DNA of 64,000 bases from Planctomycetaceae bacterium (GTDB lineage: Bacteria; Planctomycetota; Planctomycetia; Planctomycetales; Planctomycetaceae). A program made the translations under genes and the position numbers. A model generated the notes under the pieces. The model did no database searches. It was not told where the DNA came from and saw nothing but the letters and a program-made list of their open reading frames with translations. Of the stretch, positions 1-8,272 are shown piece after piece. The stretch spans positions 1 to 64,000 of the forward strand of contig JAHBXV010000028.1 in the NCBI GenBank assembly GCA_019636285.1, read 5' to 3'. Within the stretch, counting starts at the first letter, position 1, and every line of letters starts with the position of its first letter.

Positions 1-70
1 GGGAGGGGGCGGGGGGGGGGGGGGGGGAAAGGGGGAGGGGGAGAAGCGGGGAAGAGGGCGATGAACCTCG
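1..70. other. G-homopolymer contig edge, probable artefact
   Basis: Almost entirely G with a few A and C, including an unbroken run of about 17 G. It sits exactly at the edge of the window and ends next to the ldh stop codon. The composition is unlike anything else in the window. A poly-G read tail or assembly artefact is more likely than biology. Confidence 0.7.
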
Positions 71-1024
71 TTACTCCGCGCCGGGCAGTTTCAGCGAGGT
101 AATCGCTTCCTTGAGAACCGTGGCGCTGTGGCGGAGGGCGGTTTGTTCGTCGCTGCTGAGGTCGATGGGGATGATGTCGACCTTCCCCGCGCCGCCGACG
201 ATTTGCGGGAGCGCGAGGGTGACGTTCTCGATGCCGAGGACATCGGCGTGCGGCGTGCAGACGGTAAGAATCGCCCGCTGATCGTGCAGGATGACATCGA
301 CGATGCGGGCCAGGGCGCTGCCGATGCCGTAATAGGTGGCTCCCTTTCCGCCGATGATCTGGTAAGCGGCTCGTCGAACGCGGGTATCGATGTCCTGGCG
401 GACTTCATCGGTCAAATTTCGACCGCGACGACTGGCGAAATCTTTCACCGGGAGTCCGCCGACCGTGGCGATCGACCAACTGAGGACTTCAGTATCACCA
501 TGCTCGCCGACGACGTAGCCATGCACGTGATGCGAGTCGATTTGCAAATGCTGCCCCAACAGCGTGCGAAACCGGGCGGTGTCGAGCGTGGTTCCGGAAC
601 CAATGACGCGCGAAGAAGGGACGCCCTGGCGGCTGGCGAAGTGAGCCGTCAGATGCGTCATGACGTCGACGGGGTTGGTGGCGACGACCAGCACGGCGTC
701 GGGGGCATGCGCGAGAATCGACGGAACGACCTCGGCGAAGACCGCGGCATTGCGTTCCAGGAGTTGCAGGCGAGTCTCGCCCGGCTTCTGATTGACGCCG
801 GCGGCGATGACGACAACTTTCGCTCCGGCCAGATCGGCATATTGACCCGCGCGGACCGTGAGGGGTTCGGCGAAGGGGACGGCATGAAACAGGTCGTTCG
901 CCTCGGCCTCGGCGCGCTCGGCGAACTTATCGACCAGTACGATCTCGCGACCGACGCCGCGCATGATGAGCGAATAGGCGGCCGTCGAACCGACCATCCC
1001 GCAGCCGACGATGCCGATTTTCAT
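71..1024 (-). CDS. ldh: L-lactate dehydrogenase
   Basis: 317 aa, the normal length for the LDH/MDH family. It interconverts pyruvate and L-lactate with NAD(H) in the cytoplasm. The Rossmann motif GCGMVGS is at residues 7-13. The specificity loop reads NQKPGETR (residues 78-85): Gln79 is the lactate-type residue (malate dehydrogenases carry Arg there) and Arg85 is the mobile-loop arginine. The catalytic pair Asp148/His175 lies in TTLDTARFR and GEHGDTEV, with substrate-binding Arg151. The ATG start has a GGAG Shine-Dalgarno about 7 nt upstream. It runs in the same direction as the phosphoglycerate mutase gene just upstream, with a 61-bp gap, so the two glycolytic enzymes may share a transcript. 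The LDH rather than MDH call rests on the Gln. Confidence 0.9.
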   Translation of the reverse strand: MKIGIVGCGMVGSTAAYSLIMRGVGREIVLVDKFAERAEAEANDLFHAVPFAEPLTVRAGQYADLAGAKVVVIAAGVNQKPGETRLQLLERNAAVFAEVVPSILAHAPDAVLVVATNPVDVMTHLTAHFASRQGVPSSRVIGSGTTLDTARFRTLLGQHLQIDSHHVHGYVVGEHGDTEVLSWSIATVGGLPVKDFASRRGRNLTDEVRQDIDTRVRRAAYQIIGGKGATYYGIGSALARIVDVILHDQRAILTVCTPHADVLGIENVTLALPQIVGGAGKVDIIPIDLSSDEQTALRHSATVLKEAITSLKLPGAE

Positions 1025-1085
1025 TGAAATCTCCGTGAGTGAGTAGCCATCGGATGCACGGGGGTGGGTGAACGAATTGCCGTGA

Positions 1086-2297
1086 TCACTCGTCGGGATT
1101 GGTGCCCATCAGGCGATGCATGAGCTGGCAACCGCGATCATCGCGGATCGAGGAAGCAGCGGCCGCGACTTCGTCATAGGTCTTGGCGGAATCCGCGGAG
1201 ATTCCGGTGCCGCACAAAGCGAATGGCACGTACCCATGGCTGTGCGTCTTGGTTCGCAGAAACGTGGGGTGATCGGGACAGACGAGAATCCGGTATTCGC
1301 CCTGCGACTTCAGGTAGTCGTGCAGCGGTCCGACAATGTGCTGATCGATGTTTTCGAGAGCCTGCACCTTGGCGTTGGTGTTCCCTTCGTGCGAGGCTTC
1401 ATCGGTCGCCTCGACATGCACGACGATGAAGTCGCCGCCGTTTTTGAGATGGTCGATCGCGTAGCGACCCTTGGCGGCATAATCGGTATCGAGATAACCG
1501 GTGGCGCCGGGGACTTCGATGACCTGCCAGCCCAGAAGGCGGCCAATGCCGCGCAGCAGGTCGACAGCGGTGATGACGGCTCCGCGAACGCCGAAGCGTT
1601 CGACAAATGGTTTGAAGGCAGGACGACTTCCCTGACCCCACAGCCAGATCTGCGTGGCGGCGGCGTGACCGCGGGCTGCATTGGAGGGAACGCTAGCGAG
1701 AATGGCCTTCGAGCGTTCCATGAGGTCCAGAAAGACCTCGCTGCCACGTCCCTTGGGCAAATGGGGAGCCACGGGCTGATCGGTGACATCGTGCGGCGGA
1801 GTGGTTTGTGTTTTCAGATCGAACGGAGCCGTCGTCCCGCTTCCGCGATAGATGAGGAGGTTGCGGTAACTGACGCCCGGCTGGAACGTCCAGTGCGAAT
1901 CTGCTCCGAGTTCGCTTTGCAGGGCGTTCATGACTTCGCGGGCGACGTCGTTGGGGATCTGTTCGGCGGTGAACGACTTCATCACGCCGTCGCGGATGGT
2001 GACGAGATTGCAGCGGACGGCCCAGTCGTCGGCCGCCAGATCGATTCCCTGAGCGGCGGCTTCGAGCGGCGCGCGACCGGTGTGGTACGTGAGCGGGTCG
2101 TAGCCGAAGAGGCTCATCGTGCCGACGTCGGACCCCGAGGGCATGGAGAGCGGAACATGATCGGCCTGTCCCACGATCCCCGCCGTTGCGATGGCGTCCA
2201 TGTGCGGAACGCGGGCCGCCTGTAGGGGAGTCTTGCCGCCCAGCGAGATCTGAGCCTCGTCGGCCACACCGTCGGGAATCACCAGCGCGAATTTCAT
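1086..2297 (-). CDS. apgM: Cofactor-independent phosphoglycerate mutase, archaeal (ApgM) type
   Basis: 403 aa, the size of the ApgM family and shorter than the roughly 510-aa GpmI type. It interconverts 3- and 2-phosphoglycerate through a phosphoserine and two metal ions. The N-terminus carries the alkaline-phosphatase-superfamily metal site (VIPDGVAD, residues 7-14). The nucleophile region is [16 protein letters not shown], and the later metal-ligand segments are [18 protein letters not shown] and SHGYVPF. Planctomycetes and several other bacteria use this type instead of GpmI/GpmA. It lies 61 bp upstream of ldh on the same strand, fitting a lower-glycolysis unit. The Shine-Dalgarno is weak, but the ATG matches the family N-terminus ([10 protein letters not shown]). 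Confidence 0.88.
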   Translation of the reverse strand: MKFALVIPDGVADEAQISLGGKTPLQAARVPHMDAIATAGIVGQADHVPLSMPSGSDVGTMSLFGYDPLTYHTGRAPLEAAAQGIDLAADDWAVRCNLVTIRDGVMKSFTAEQIPNDVAREVMNALQSELGADSHWTFQPGVSYRNLLIYRGSGTTAPFDLKTQTTPPHDVTDQPVAPHLPKGRGSEVFLDLMERSKAILASVPSNAARGHAAATQIWLWGQGSRPAFKPFVERFGVRGAVITAVDLLRGIGRLLGWQVIEVPGATGYLDTDYAAKGRYAIDHLKNGGDFIVVHVEATDEASHEGNTNAKVQALENIDQHIVGPLHDYLKSQGEYRILVCPDHPTFLRTKTHSHGYVPFALCGTGISADSAKTYDEVAAAASSIRDDRGCQLMHRLMGTNPDE

Positions 2298-2643
2298 GGG
2301 GTTTCTGCTTGTAGACGAAGTACCAGCTGCAAGGAGCAGCGCCGTGAACGATTATGACGGCCCGCGAGAATGTCCGAAACCGTGCCGGAATTCGTGTCTT
2401 CACATCAATTCGCGGGATGCCGGGGGTGGCGCTGCGCTTGCGCCCCTGTGAATTGGGGTTTCGAGGGTTGCAGCCGATTCGTCTTGGCAAACACAATTCC
2501 GGAAGCGTACTCTGAACAGACGTGATCTTCCGTGAGGCGATGTGGTTTGGCGGAGGATTTCGCGGTTTTTTCGATGAGTTTTCCCCGGTTCCTTGGGTTA
2601 TTGAGTCGAGGTCAGCAGAATCCTCGGAACTCGAAGGTGTGAA
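2298..2643. other. Divergent intergenic region, promoters expected
   Basis: 346 bp between apgM (minus) and the zinc-ribbon gene at 2644 (plus). Promoters for both genes must lie here. I see no credible reading frame, no strong palindrome and no recognisable RNA. The only structure is an imperfect GC-rich hairpin near 2425-2450. Confidence 0.4.
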
Positions 2644-4557
2644 ATGGACGAATTGTCGATTCCCTGCCCGAAATGCGGGCGCGTTCTGAAGATTCGCGAT
2701 CGGGCCTGGCTGGGCCGCAAGGGGAAATGTCCGAAGTGTTCGCATGCCTTTGTGCTGGCCGAGCCGGAAGAAGTGGAACTCGAACTCGCCGGGAGCGAGC
2801 CGACGGCCGTTGGAACGGGAGCCCGCTGGGTGCCCGATGACCCCACGCCGGCACCAACGCCCATCCCGGCCACCCGTCCTGCCGCGCCCCCTCCGATCGT
2901 GACACCGGTCATTGAGCAACCGGTGATCGCGCCGATTAACGCCGCGACGCCATCCATCGCGGCGAAGGCTCGTAAGAAGGCCAAGGGGGGCTGGTTTGGA
3001 ATCGTCGCGACGATCGGGGTTGTTGCCGTCGCGGTTGGAGGAGGCTACTTCTTCGCCAAGAAGCAGTTCTCGCAGCAGATGGCGGCTGTTGCTCCGCCGG
3101 CTGCTGCTCCAGCGGTCGCGGCCACTCCGGTTGCTGCTGCGGAAACTGCGAGCGAGTCAGCAGGGGTCGCGAGTGGCGCGGCGACGGCGGGATCGGGAAT
3201 TTCCTGGACCGAGTCGCCGACGAGTGGTGAACCCTTCGACCTGCGATTGGTTCCGATCGGCGCACGAACGGTGATTCACATGCGTCCCGCTGCGCTCTGG
3301 GCGGCTGGTTCGCAGGGAGAAGAGTTTCGGTACTGCCTGGGGCCCGTGAATGAATTCGTGCAGCAGAAGATCCAGGCCACCACGCGGCTGGAACCGTCGC
3401 GGATTGAGTCGATGCTGTTGTGCCTGATTCCCGGCGCGCGGGGGACCGTACCTGAAGTGGCCGCCGTCTTCCGGATGACGGAAACGGCGAAGAAGTCGGA
3501 ACTGCTGGAGCTGTTTGGCGGCGAGCGGGTCGACACGTATGGCCCGCCCGTTTATCTGTCGAAGGGACAGGCGTGTCTGATTGTCGACGAACGGACGATT
3601 GCTGTTTGTCCCGAGGCCCTGGCCGGGGAGATGGTCGGAGCCAAGGACTATCCCGCCCTGTCGACCGATGGCATTTCGGAACTGCTGGGCGAGACCGACC
3701 GCGATCGGCATTTTACGATCGTGTTCGATCCGGTCTCCTGGCGGCTCGACGCGGAAACGATGATGCCGCCGCTGGCGGTGCCGTTCTTCAATCAGTTTCT
3801 CGACTGGCTGGGGAACGATGTGGAGACGGCGGCGTGGAGCATGCACCTGGACAAGGATCGGTTCTTCTCGGAACTTTTGGTCCGCAATCAGGCGGTGGTC
3901 TCGCCGCGCCAACTGGAGCGCGAGATGGTTGCCAAGGTTCGGGAACTGCCGCGAACGGTGCTTAACAGTGTTCGCAAAATGGAGCCGCGCGAGCGTGGCA
4001 AGCGCAAGGTGATTGGCCGCGTTCCCGCGATGACGCAAGCCGTGGCGATGGGGACGATCACCGAAACGGGCCCCCGCCATGTGCGGATGGTCACCGGGTT
4101 CCCGGAACGGGCCGCTCCCAACCTGGCGCTGGGAACGCTATTGGCCTGGGATGAATCGACGCGGACCGACTTCAGCCGCGAGCTGACACCCTCCTCCGCG
4201 CCGAAGCCCGCCGGAACGAAAAAGATTCCCGAACTGCTGGCCGATCGCCTGAAGCTCAAAGTGAGCGTCGACTTCCGGCGGACTCCGCTTCAGGAAGCCT
4301 TTGCCTACCTGGCCGAAGAGTTGCAGACCACCATCGAGCTCGATGGGGACGGTTTGAAGTTTGCCGGTTACACGAAGAATATGCCGCAGACGTTCGCCAT
4401 GGACGACAAACCTGCGGAAGAGGTCATCAAGACCATTCTCAAGCAGTACGACAAGATGTGCATTGTGCTCGATCAGCCAAACAAGACGATCCTCGTGACT
4501 TCATTCCAGGGGGCCGAGCAGAAGAACCTCAAGCCGTATGTCTTCCCGCCCGAGTAG
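2644..4557 (+). CDS. Zinc-ribbon/TM protein with C-terminal STN-like domain
   Basis: 637 aa, function unknown. Residues 8-35 form a zinc ribbon (CPKCGRVL, then CPKCSHAF). A Pro/Ala-rich linker follows, then one membrane helix (roughly residues 118-140, FGIVATIGVVAVAVGGGYFF) that would place the rest outside the cytoplasm. The middle 350 residues have no motif I recognise. The last 100 residues (LADRLKLKVSVDFRRTPLQE...) resemble the STN/secretin short domain: a small alpha/beta unit with the phrase pattern seen in planctomycete proteins that test a hidden or amyloid-like surface. A second, shorter protein of the same architecture begins 243 bp downstream, so this is probably a paralogous pair. 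Cytoplasmic zinc ribbon joined to a periplasmic STN-like module suggests a membrane sensor or scaffold; that is inference only. Confidence 0.75.
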   Translation: MDELSIPCPKCGRVLKIRDRAWLGRKGKCPKCSHAFVLAEPEEVELELAGSEPTAVGTGARWVPDDPTPAPTPIPATRPAAPPPIVTPVIEQPVIAPINAATPSIAAKARKKAKGGWFGIVATIGVVAVAVGGGYFFAKKQFSQQMAAVAPPAAAPAVAATPVAAAETASESAGVASGAATAGSGISWTESPTSGEPFDLRLVPIGARTVIHMRPAALWAAGSQGEEFRYCLGPVNEFVQQKIQATTRLEPSRIESMLLCLIPGARGTVPEVAAVFRMTETAKKSELLELFGGERVDTYGPPVYLSKGQACLIVDERTIAVCPEALAGEMVGAKDYPALSTDGISELLGETDRDRHFTIVFDPVSWRLDAETMMPPLAVPFFNQFLDWLGNDVETAAWSMHLDKDRFFSELLVRNQAVVSPRQLEREMVAKVRELPRTVLNSVRKMEPRERGKRKVIGRVPAMTQAVAMGTITETGPRHVRMVTGFPERAAPNLALGTLLAWDESTRTDFSRELTPSSAPKPAGTKKIPELLADRLKLKVSVDFRRTPLQEAFAYLAEELQTTIELDGDGLKFAGYTKNMPQTFAMDDKPAEEVIKTILKQYDKMCIVLDQPNKTILVTSFQGAEQKNLKPYVFPPE

Positions 4558-4672
4558 ATCGGGGGCTCAGGCAGTCGGGAGCAGTGGATAGCGTCCTGTG
4601 CCGTCAGCCGTTTTCGAAGTTTGTTCCGAAGTAGAGCCCTGGAAGAGACGATGTTTGACGACGTTTCATGGA

Positions 4673-4752
4673 GTGGCACGCCCTGAAGGCTTTGCGAAAG
4701 GGCGTGGGAGAAGTTTGTTCGCCACGCCCTTCGGGGACTCAGGGCGTGCCAC
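4673..4752. repeat. MITE-like dispersed element, copy 1
   Basis: Perfect 14-bp terminal inverted repeats GTGGCACGCCCTGA (4673-4686) and TCAGGGCGTGCCAC (4739-4752) enclose an inner inverted repeat built on GAAAGGGCGTGG / CCACGCCCTTC. The whole 80 bp can fold into one long hairpin. A second copy with nearly the same termini is at 17560-17669. It has no coding capacity and sits between the two zinc-ribbon genes. Confidence 0.7.
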
Positions 4753-4800
4753 CCCGTGCTCCCGGCCATCTGGTTTTTCGCTCGACGAAGGTTCAATGGC

Positions 4801-5718
4801 ATGGCTGCTGTCTCGGGGCGTTGTCCGAATTGCGGAACGCCCCTGCGTCTCCGAATCGACCGTCGCGCGGCATTGGAATTCGAGTGTCCCGATTGCCAGG
4901 CGGGTCTTGTGTTTGTCGATGACCCCGACGAGCCGTTTCGAAAACGGACGCTCGACCCGGCTGCCGCCGCGCCCCGGGAACCATCTGGCCCAGCGGTTCC
5001 GTCCGTCGCCGCGACGATCGGGCAGAATCTGCTCCCGCGAAGTCGGCAGGTCGTCCGTCGCGCGGTCGACTTTCTGCATTCCCCGTTTGTTCTGGCGTGC
5101 ATCGCCGCGGGGTTACTTGTGCTCGTGATGGTGGGCGTGGTGGTTCGTCAGGAGTGGGAGCGCCATGCCGAAAGAGCACGCTGGGCGGCACTCGCGGCGC
5201 AGAAATCCGAGGCGCCAGTCGCCCCGGATTCGAACGATTCAGCTATCGCCGCACAGGCGGAGAAGACGAAGGAACCGGTAGCGAGCGAGGCACTGCCCGT
5301 CGTTCCTGAGATTCCGGCGACTGTTGTGGAGAACGACGTCGATTTCGGCCCCGCGGCGGATGCTCTCGTTCCCGTGAATGCGCCGGAAGGATTGCGCGCG
5401 CGCGATCCGATCCTCGATCGACTGGAGCAACGGCTGCTCTCATATCGTCAACCGGCCGGAGTTCCCCTGGAGCGGCAGCTTTTCTTTCTCGAAGAGCTAG
5501 TCGGGGTTCCGATCGAGTACGAAGATTCTGTCCGCCCGCTACTGGGACGCGAGACGGAAGTGGCCTTGGAAGAGACGACAGTCGCGAACGTCTTGACCGC
5601 TCTTCTTCTGCCCGTGGACCTGACGTGGCGTGTCGAGAATGACAGAATCGTGGTGGAAGGCGGACTTGACGAACCCCCACGAACTGGCGAGCGGCCCGGG
5701 CCGTTGCCTCCCAATTGA
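4801..5718 (+). CDS. Zinc-ribbon/TM protein with C-terminal STN-like domain, short paralogue
   Basis: 305 aa, starting at the ATG ahead of AAVSGRCPNCGTP; the upstream in-frame extension runs into the MITE-like element and is not plausible. Residues 7-36 form a zinc ribbon (CPNCGTPL and CPDCQAGL). One membrane helix follows at about residues 98-120 (FVLACIAAGLLVLVMVGVVV), then an acidic/proline linker. The C-terminal 90 residues (LDRLEQRLLSYRQPAGVPLERQ... to DRIVVEGG) have the beta-alpha-beta look of a short STN-type domain. The domain order is the same as the 637-aa protein at 2644 but without its long middle region. Function is unknown. Adjacency suggests the two act together or arose by duplication. 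Confidence 0.7.
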   Translation: MAAVSGRCPNCGTPLRLRIDRRAALEFECPDCQAGLVFVDDPDEPFRKRTLDPAAAAPREPSGPAVPSVAATIGQNLLPRSRQVVRRAVDFLHSPFVLACIAAGLLVLVMVGVVVRQEWERHAERARWAALAAQKSEAPVAPDSNDSAIAAQAEKTKEPVASEALPVVPEIPATVVENDVDFGPAADALVPVNAPEGLRARDPILDRLEQRLLSYRQPAGVPLERQLFFLEELVGVPIEYEDSVRPLLGRETEVALEETTVANVLTALLLPVDLTWRVENDRIVVEGGLDEPPRTGERPGPLPPN

Positions 5719-5751
5719 TAACCAGTTCGCCGCAGCGCCAGGGAGCGGCCG

Positions 5752-6060
5752 ATGAAGCCCGAAGATACGGTCTGTTATTGCTTTCATGTGACGCAGCGAA
5801 AGATCGTGAACTTCATTCGCGTTCATCGCCCGCGGCGGGCCAGCCAGATCAGCGAGTGTGGCGGCGCGGGAACAGGTTGCGGGTGGTGCATCCGCTATCT
5901 GACCAGGTTGTTCGAGGCCAGCCAGGCCGCTGGGACCGGTGCGGCGGACGATCTGTCGGCGGACGATTACGCGCGCGGGCGGGCGGCCTACATTCGTGCC
6001 GGAAAGGGCAAACCGGCTCCGGGAGCCATTCCCCTGCCACCCGAAGAGGAGACCGCGTGA
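5752..6060 (+). CDS. BFD-like [2Fe-2S]-binding protein
   Basis: 102 aa, cytoplasmic. The first half matches the bacterioferritin-associated-ferredoxin-like domain: CYC at residues 8-10, then ECGGAGTGCGWC about 27 residues later, together supplying the four cysteines of a [2Fe-2S] cluster. The last 40 residues are a charged tail (DDLSADDYARGRAAYIRAG) typical of planctomycete members. Such proteins pass electrons or help deliver clusters and iron; the partner cannot be told from sequence. Its stop codon overlaps the start of the next gene (TGATG), so the two are translationally coupled. Confidence 0.75.
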   Translation: MKPEDTVCYCFHVTQRKIVNFIRVHRPRRASQISECGGAGTGCGWCIRYLTRLFEASQAAGTGAADDLSADDYARGRAAYIRAGKGKPAPGAIPLPPEEETA

Positions 6061-6338
6061 TGTCCGCTGCCGAAATACCGTCGGAACTGATCGGTCAGGT
6101 GGTCGTCCTCGATACGTCGGCCCCGTTCATCTACTTGGGAACGTTGCTCGCAGCCGATCATCGCTACCTGATTCTCGCTGACGCCGACGTGCATGACCTG
6201 CGCGAGTCGCGAACCTCCCGCGAGCGGTACATTCTGGAGTCGCTCGAACACGGCGTGCGCGTGAATCGCGCGAAGGTCTACGTCAGCCGCGATGAAGTTG
6301 TGAGCTTCTCGGCCCTGGCCGACGTCACCCTCGGCTGA
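6060..6338 (+). CDS. Conserved hypothetical protein (92 aa), coupled to BFD protein
   Basis: 92 aa, beginning MSAAEIPSELIGQVVVLDTS. The ATG overlaps the stop of the BFD-like gene by one base, so expression is coupled. The N-terminal half looks like a small beta-barrel (GQVVVLDTSAPFIYLGTLLAADHRYLILADADVHDL) of the kind seen in Sm/LSM-like or SH3-like folds. A charged helix and a final strand (AKVYVSRDEVVSFSAL) follow. There is no signal peptide and no catalytic motif. Function is unknown. The Sm-like reading is my inference from strand pattern, not a family match. Confidence 0.6.
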   Translation: MSAAEIPSELIGQVVVLDTSAPFIYLGTLLAADHRYLILADADVHDLRESRTSRERYILESLEHGVRVNRAKVYVSRDEVVSFSALADVTLG

Positions 6339-6348
6339 TCTAGAGTGT

Positions 6349-6363
6349 GCCACTAAAATAGTG
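6349..6363. repeat. Short perfect hairpin
   Basis: CCACTA and TAGTGG separated by AAA, 11 bp past the stop of the 92-aa gene. It has no T-tract on either side that would make it a convincing terminator. The flanking bases (GTG...GAC) recall the tips of some insertion sequences, but no element follows. Confidence 0.35.
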
Positions 6364-6519
6364 GACATTCTGCGTCGCCAAACCTGTCAAGGAGCCCCCG
6401 GCTACGGTTGGCGGTCCAGTTCATCAGGACATAACTGTTTAATTGAAAATATTTTACGGCAGAGACTTCAAGGGAAGCCGTTTCGGGGAAGGTTCAGGGG
6501 AGAGAAAATTACGATCAAA

Positions 6520-6573
6520 CAATCATAAAATCGCGACTCATGATTGACGATAATATTTTCGTATATTATTGTC
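6520..6573. promoter_or_regulatory. Operator-like inverted repeats upstream of dabB
   Basis: Two nested signals lie in a markedly AT-rich leader. The first is CAATCAT (6520-6526) paired with ATGATTG (6540-6546). The second is GACGATAATAT (6546-6556) paired with ATATTATTGTC (6563-6573), 10 of 11 positions complementary around a 6-bp centre. A dyad of this size and spacing fits a dimeric regulator site. The distance to the dabB ATG (40 bp) puts it over or next to the promoter. Which regulator binds is unknown. Confidence 0.5.
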
Positions 6574-6612
6574 TTCGCCGTGTGGTGTGACCCCGGCCCG
6601 TGAGTCGAAATC

Positions 6613-8205
6613 ATGTTGTTGATCGCTATTGCGAGTTGTCTCTGCCCCGCCATCTATCTTGCCGTGGGGATGCTCCCCACGGTCTGGGCCAATGCCCGCC
6701 CCCATCGAATGCGCGGGTTGGCCCAGGGGGCGAGTCTCTTGGCTGTCGGCCTCGCGGGTTTGTGTCTGTTCGGGGTCGCCACATCTAGATCGACCGAAGC
6801 GACATTTCTCCGGGCGAATGTGGGTATCGAACTGACGCTCGGCGTCTATGTCGATCCGCTGGCCGCGACGATGCTCCTGCTGATTACCGGCCTGGGGTGG
6901 GTGGTGACGCGTTTCGCGGCCCGCTACCTCGACGGGGAACCGAGTCAGGGCCGATTCATGAAGTGGATGTGTCTGACTCTCGCTGCCGTGTTGACGCTGG
7001 TTATTTCCCGCAACGTGCTGATGTTTACCTGTGCCTGGGTGTTGACCAGTCTCTCGCTGCATCAACTGCTGACACACTACCGCGACCGTCCGGCCGCGTT
7101 GGTCTCCGCCCGAAAGAAGTTTCTCATCAGCCGATTCGGCGACCTCGCCCTGCTGATCGCGCTCATCCTGATTGGTCGGACGTTTGGATCATTCGAATAC
7201 GATGTTCTGTTCGCCCAGGCCGGCGACCTCGCGAAGACGGCTGACGGCGGCATGACTCTGGCATGGATCGGCTTCCTGTACGTGCTGGGAGCCATGACTA
7301 AGTCGTCGCAGTTTCCCCTTCACAGTTGGCTTCCCGACACCATGGAAACTCCGACTCCCGTTTCGGCGCTCATGCATGCTGGAATCATCAACGCGGGCGG
7401 GTTCCTTGTGTTGCGGTTCAGCCCGCTGATCGTCCACTCGACCTGGGGACTGGACTTTCTGGCTCTGATCGGCGGTGTGACAGCCATCTTTGGAGCAGTT
7501 GTCATGCTGGCGCAAACCAGCGTGAAGCGGTCGCTGGCTTTCTCCACCATCGCGCAAATGGGGTTCATGATGCTGCAATGCGGGCTGGGAGCCTACCCGG
7601 CCGCCCTGCTGCATATTGTTGCTCACTCGTGTTACAAGGCTCACGCGTTCCTTAGCAGCGGCAGCGTGCTGGAGTACGCCGCCGCTCGCCGTGCCCCCCT
7701 CTCGCTACCGACTCTTTCTCGCGAGAAACTCTTGCTCGCCTCGGCTGCTGCCGCCTTCGCGGTCACGGTCGTGACTCCCTGGATCTGGCGGACGTCGCCA
7801 ATCGAGAAGCCGGGCGGGGTGATTCTGCTGCTCGTCATGTTTCTGGCGGTGACGCACCTGATCCAGAAGATTTCGCGGGTTCGTGATCGTATCTGTCCGC
7901 CCGATGCGTTGGCCGCCGGGCTGGCAGTGGGCACGGCTTACTTCGGCCTGTACCTGATGTTCGATCGCTGGCTCGGAGACTCACTGGCCCGTCCCACGCC
8001 CGATGCCCATCTGCGGGACTACGTGCTGATCGCGCTCGTAAGCGTGGGATTCCTGGGAGTCTTCTGGTTGCAGTGGATGCTCGACACGCCGCACGGTCGA
8101 TTCCGGTTACGGGGATTGTATGTGCATGCCTCGCGCGGGTTTTACCTCGACTTGCCCCTGCAACGGCTGGTCGCCCGTGTCTGGAAGACTCAACTGACGG
8201 CGTGA
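6613..8205 (+). CDS. dabB: Inorganic-carbon transporter membrane subunit DabB (NuoL/Mrp-like)
   Basis: 530 aa polytopic membrane protein of the proton-conducting NuoL/M/N and MrpA/D family. The core proton-antiporter region contains YVLGAMTKSSQFPLHSWLPDTM, including the conserved Lys and the HSWLP signature, followed by the TPVSALMHAGIINAGGFLV block. About 14 hydrophobic helices are visible. It is shorter than NuoL and lacks the long lateral helix. The gene is 67 bp upstream of dabA, the diagnostic arrangement of the DAB system, in which DabB conducts protons to drive bicarbonate/CO2 conversion by DabA. The start is the ATG at 6613; the ribosome site is weak. Context rules out complex I because no other nuo gene is present. 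Confidence 0.88.
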   Translation: MLLIAIASCLCPAIYLAVGMLPTVWANARPHRMRGLAQGASLLAVGLAGLCLFGVATSRSTEATFLRANVGIELTLGVYVDPLAATMLLLITGLGWVVTRFAARYLDGEPSQGRFMKWMCLTLAAVLTLVISRNVLMFTCAWVLTSLSLHQLLTHYRDRPAALVSARKKFLISRFGDLALLIALILIGRTFGSFEYDVLFAQAGDLAKTADGGMTLAWIGFLYVLGAMTKSSQFPLHSWLPDTMETPTPVSALMHAGIINAGGFLVLRFSPLIVHSTWGLDFLALIGGVTAIFGAVVMLAQTSVKRSLAFSTIAQMGFMMLQCGLGAYPAALLHIVAHSCYKAHAFLSSGSVLEYAAARRAPLSLPTLSREKLLLASAAAAFAVTVVTPWIWRTSPIEKPGGVILLLVMFLAVTHLIQKISRVRDRICPPDALAAGLAVGTAYFGLYLMFDRWLGDSLARPTPDAHLRDYVLIALVSVGFLGVFWLQWMLDTPHGRFRLRGLYVHASRGFYLDLPLQRLVARVWKTQLTA

Positions 8206-8272
8206 GGGCCCTGCCTCCAGCCGTGCTCTCGGTCAAAAAAAGCCTGTCACTCTTCCGAGGAAGTTTCAAATC

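Noticed and set aside
128-1027. A 299-codon plus-strand frame opposite ldh.
   Set aside because: Complement of a certain LDH reading frame with all active-site motifs; the antisense protein has no recognisable feature.
6349-6363. CCACTA/TAGTGG hairpin as an insertion-sequence end.
   Set aside because: No transposase, second end or target duplication is nearby; a chance short hairpin is equally likely.
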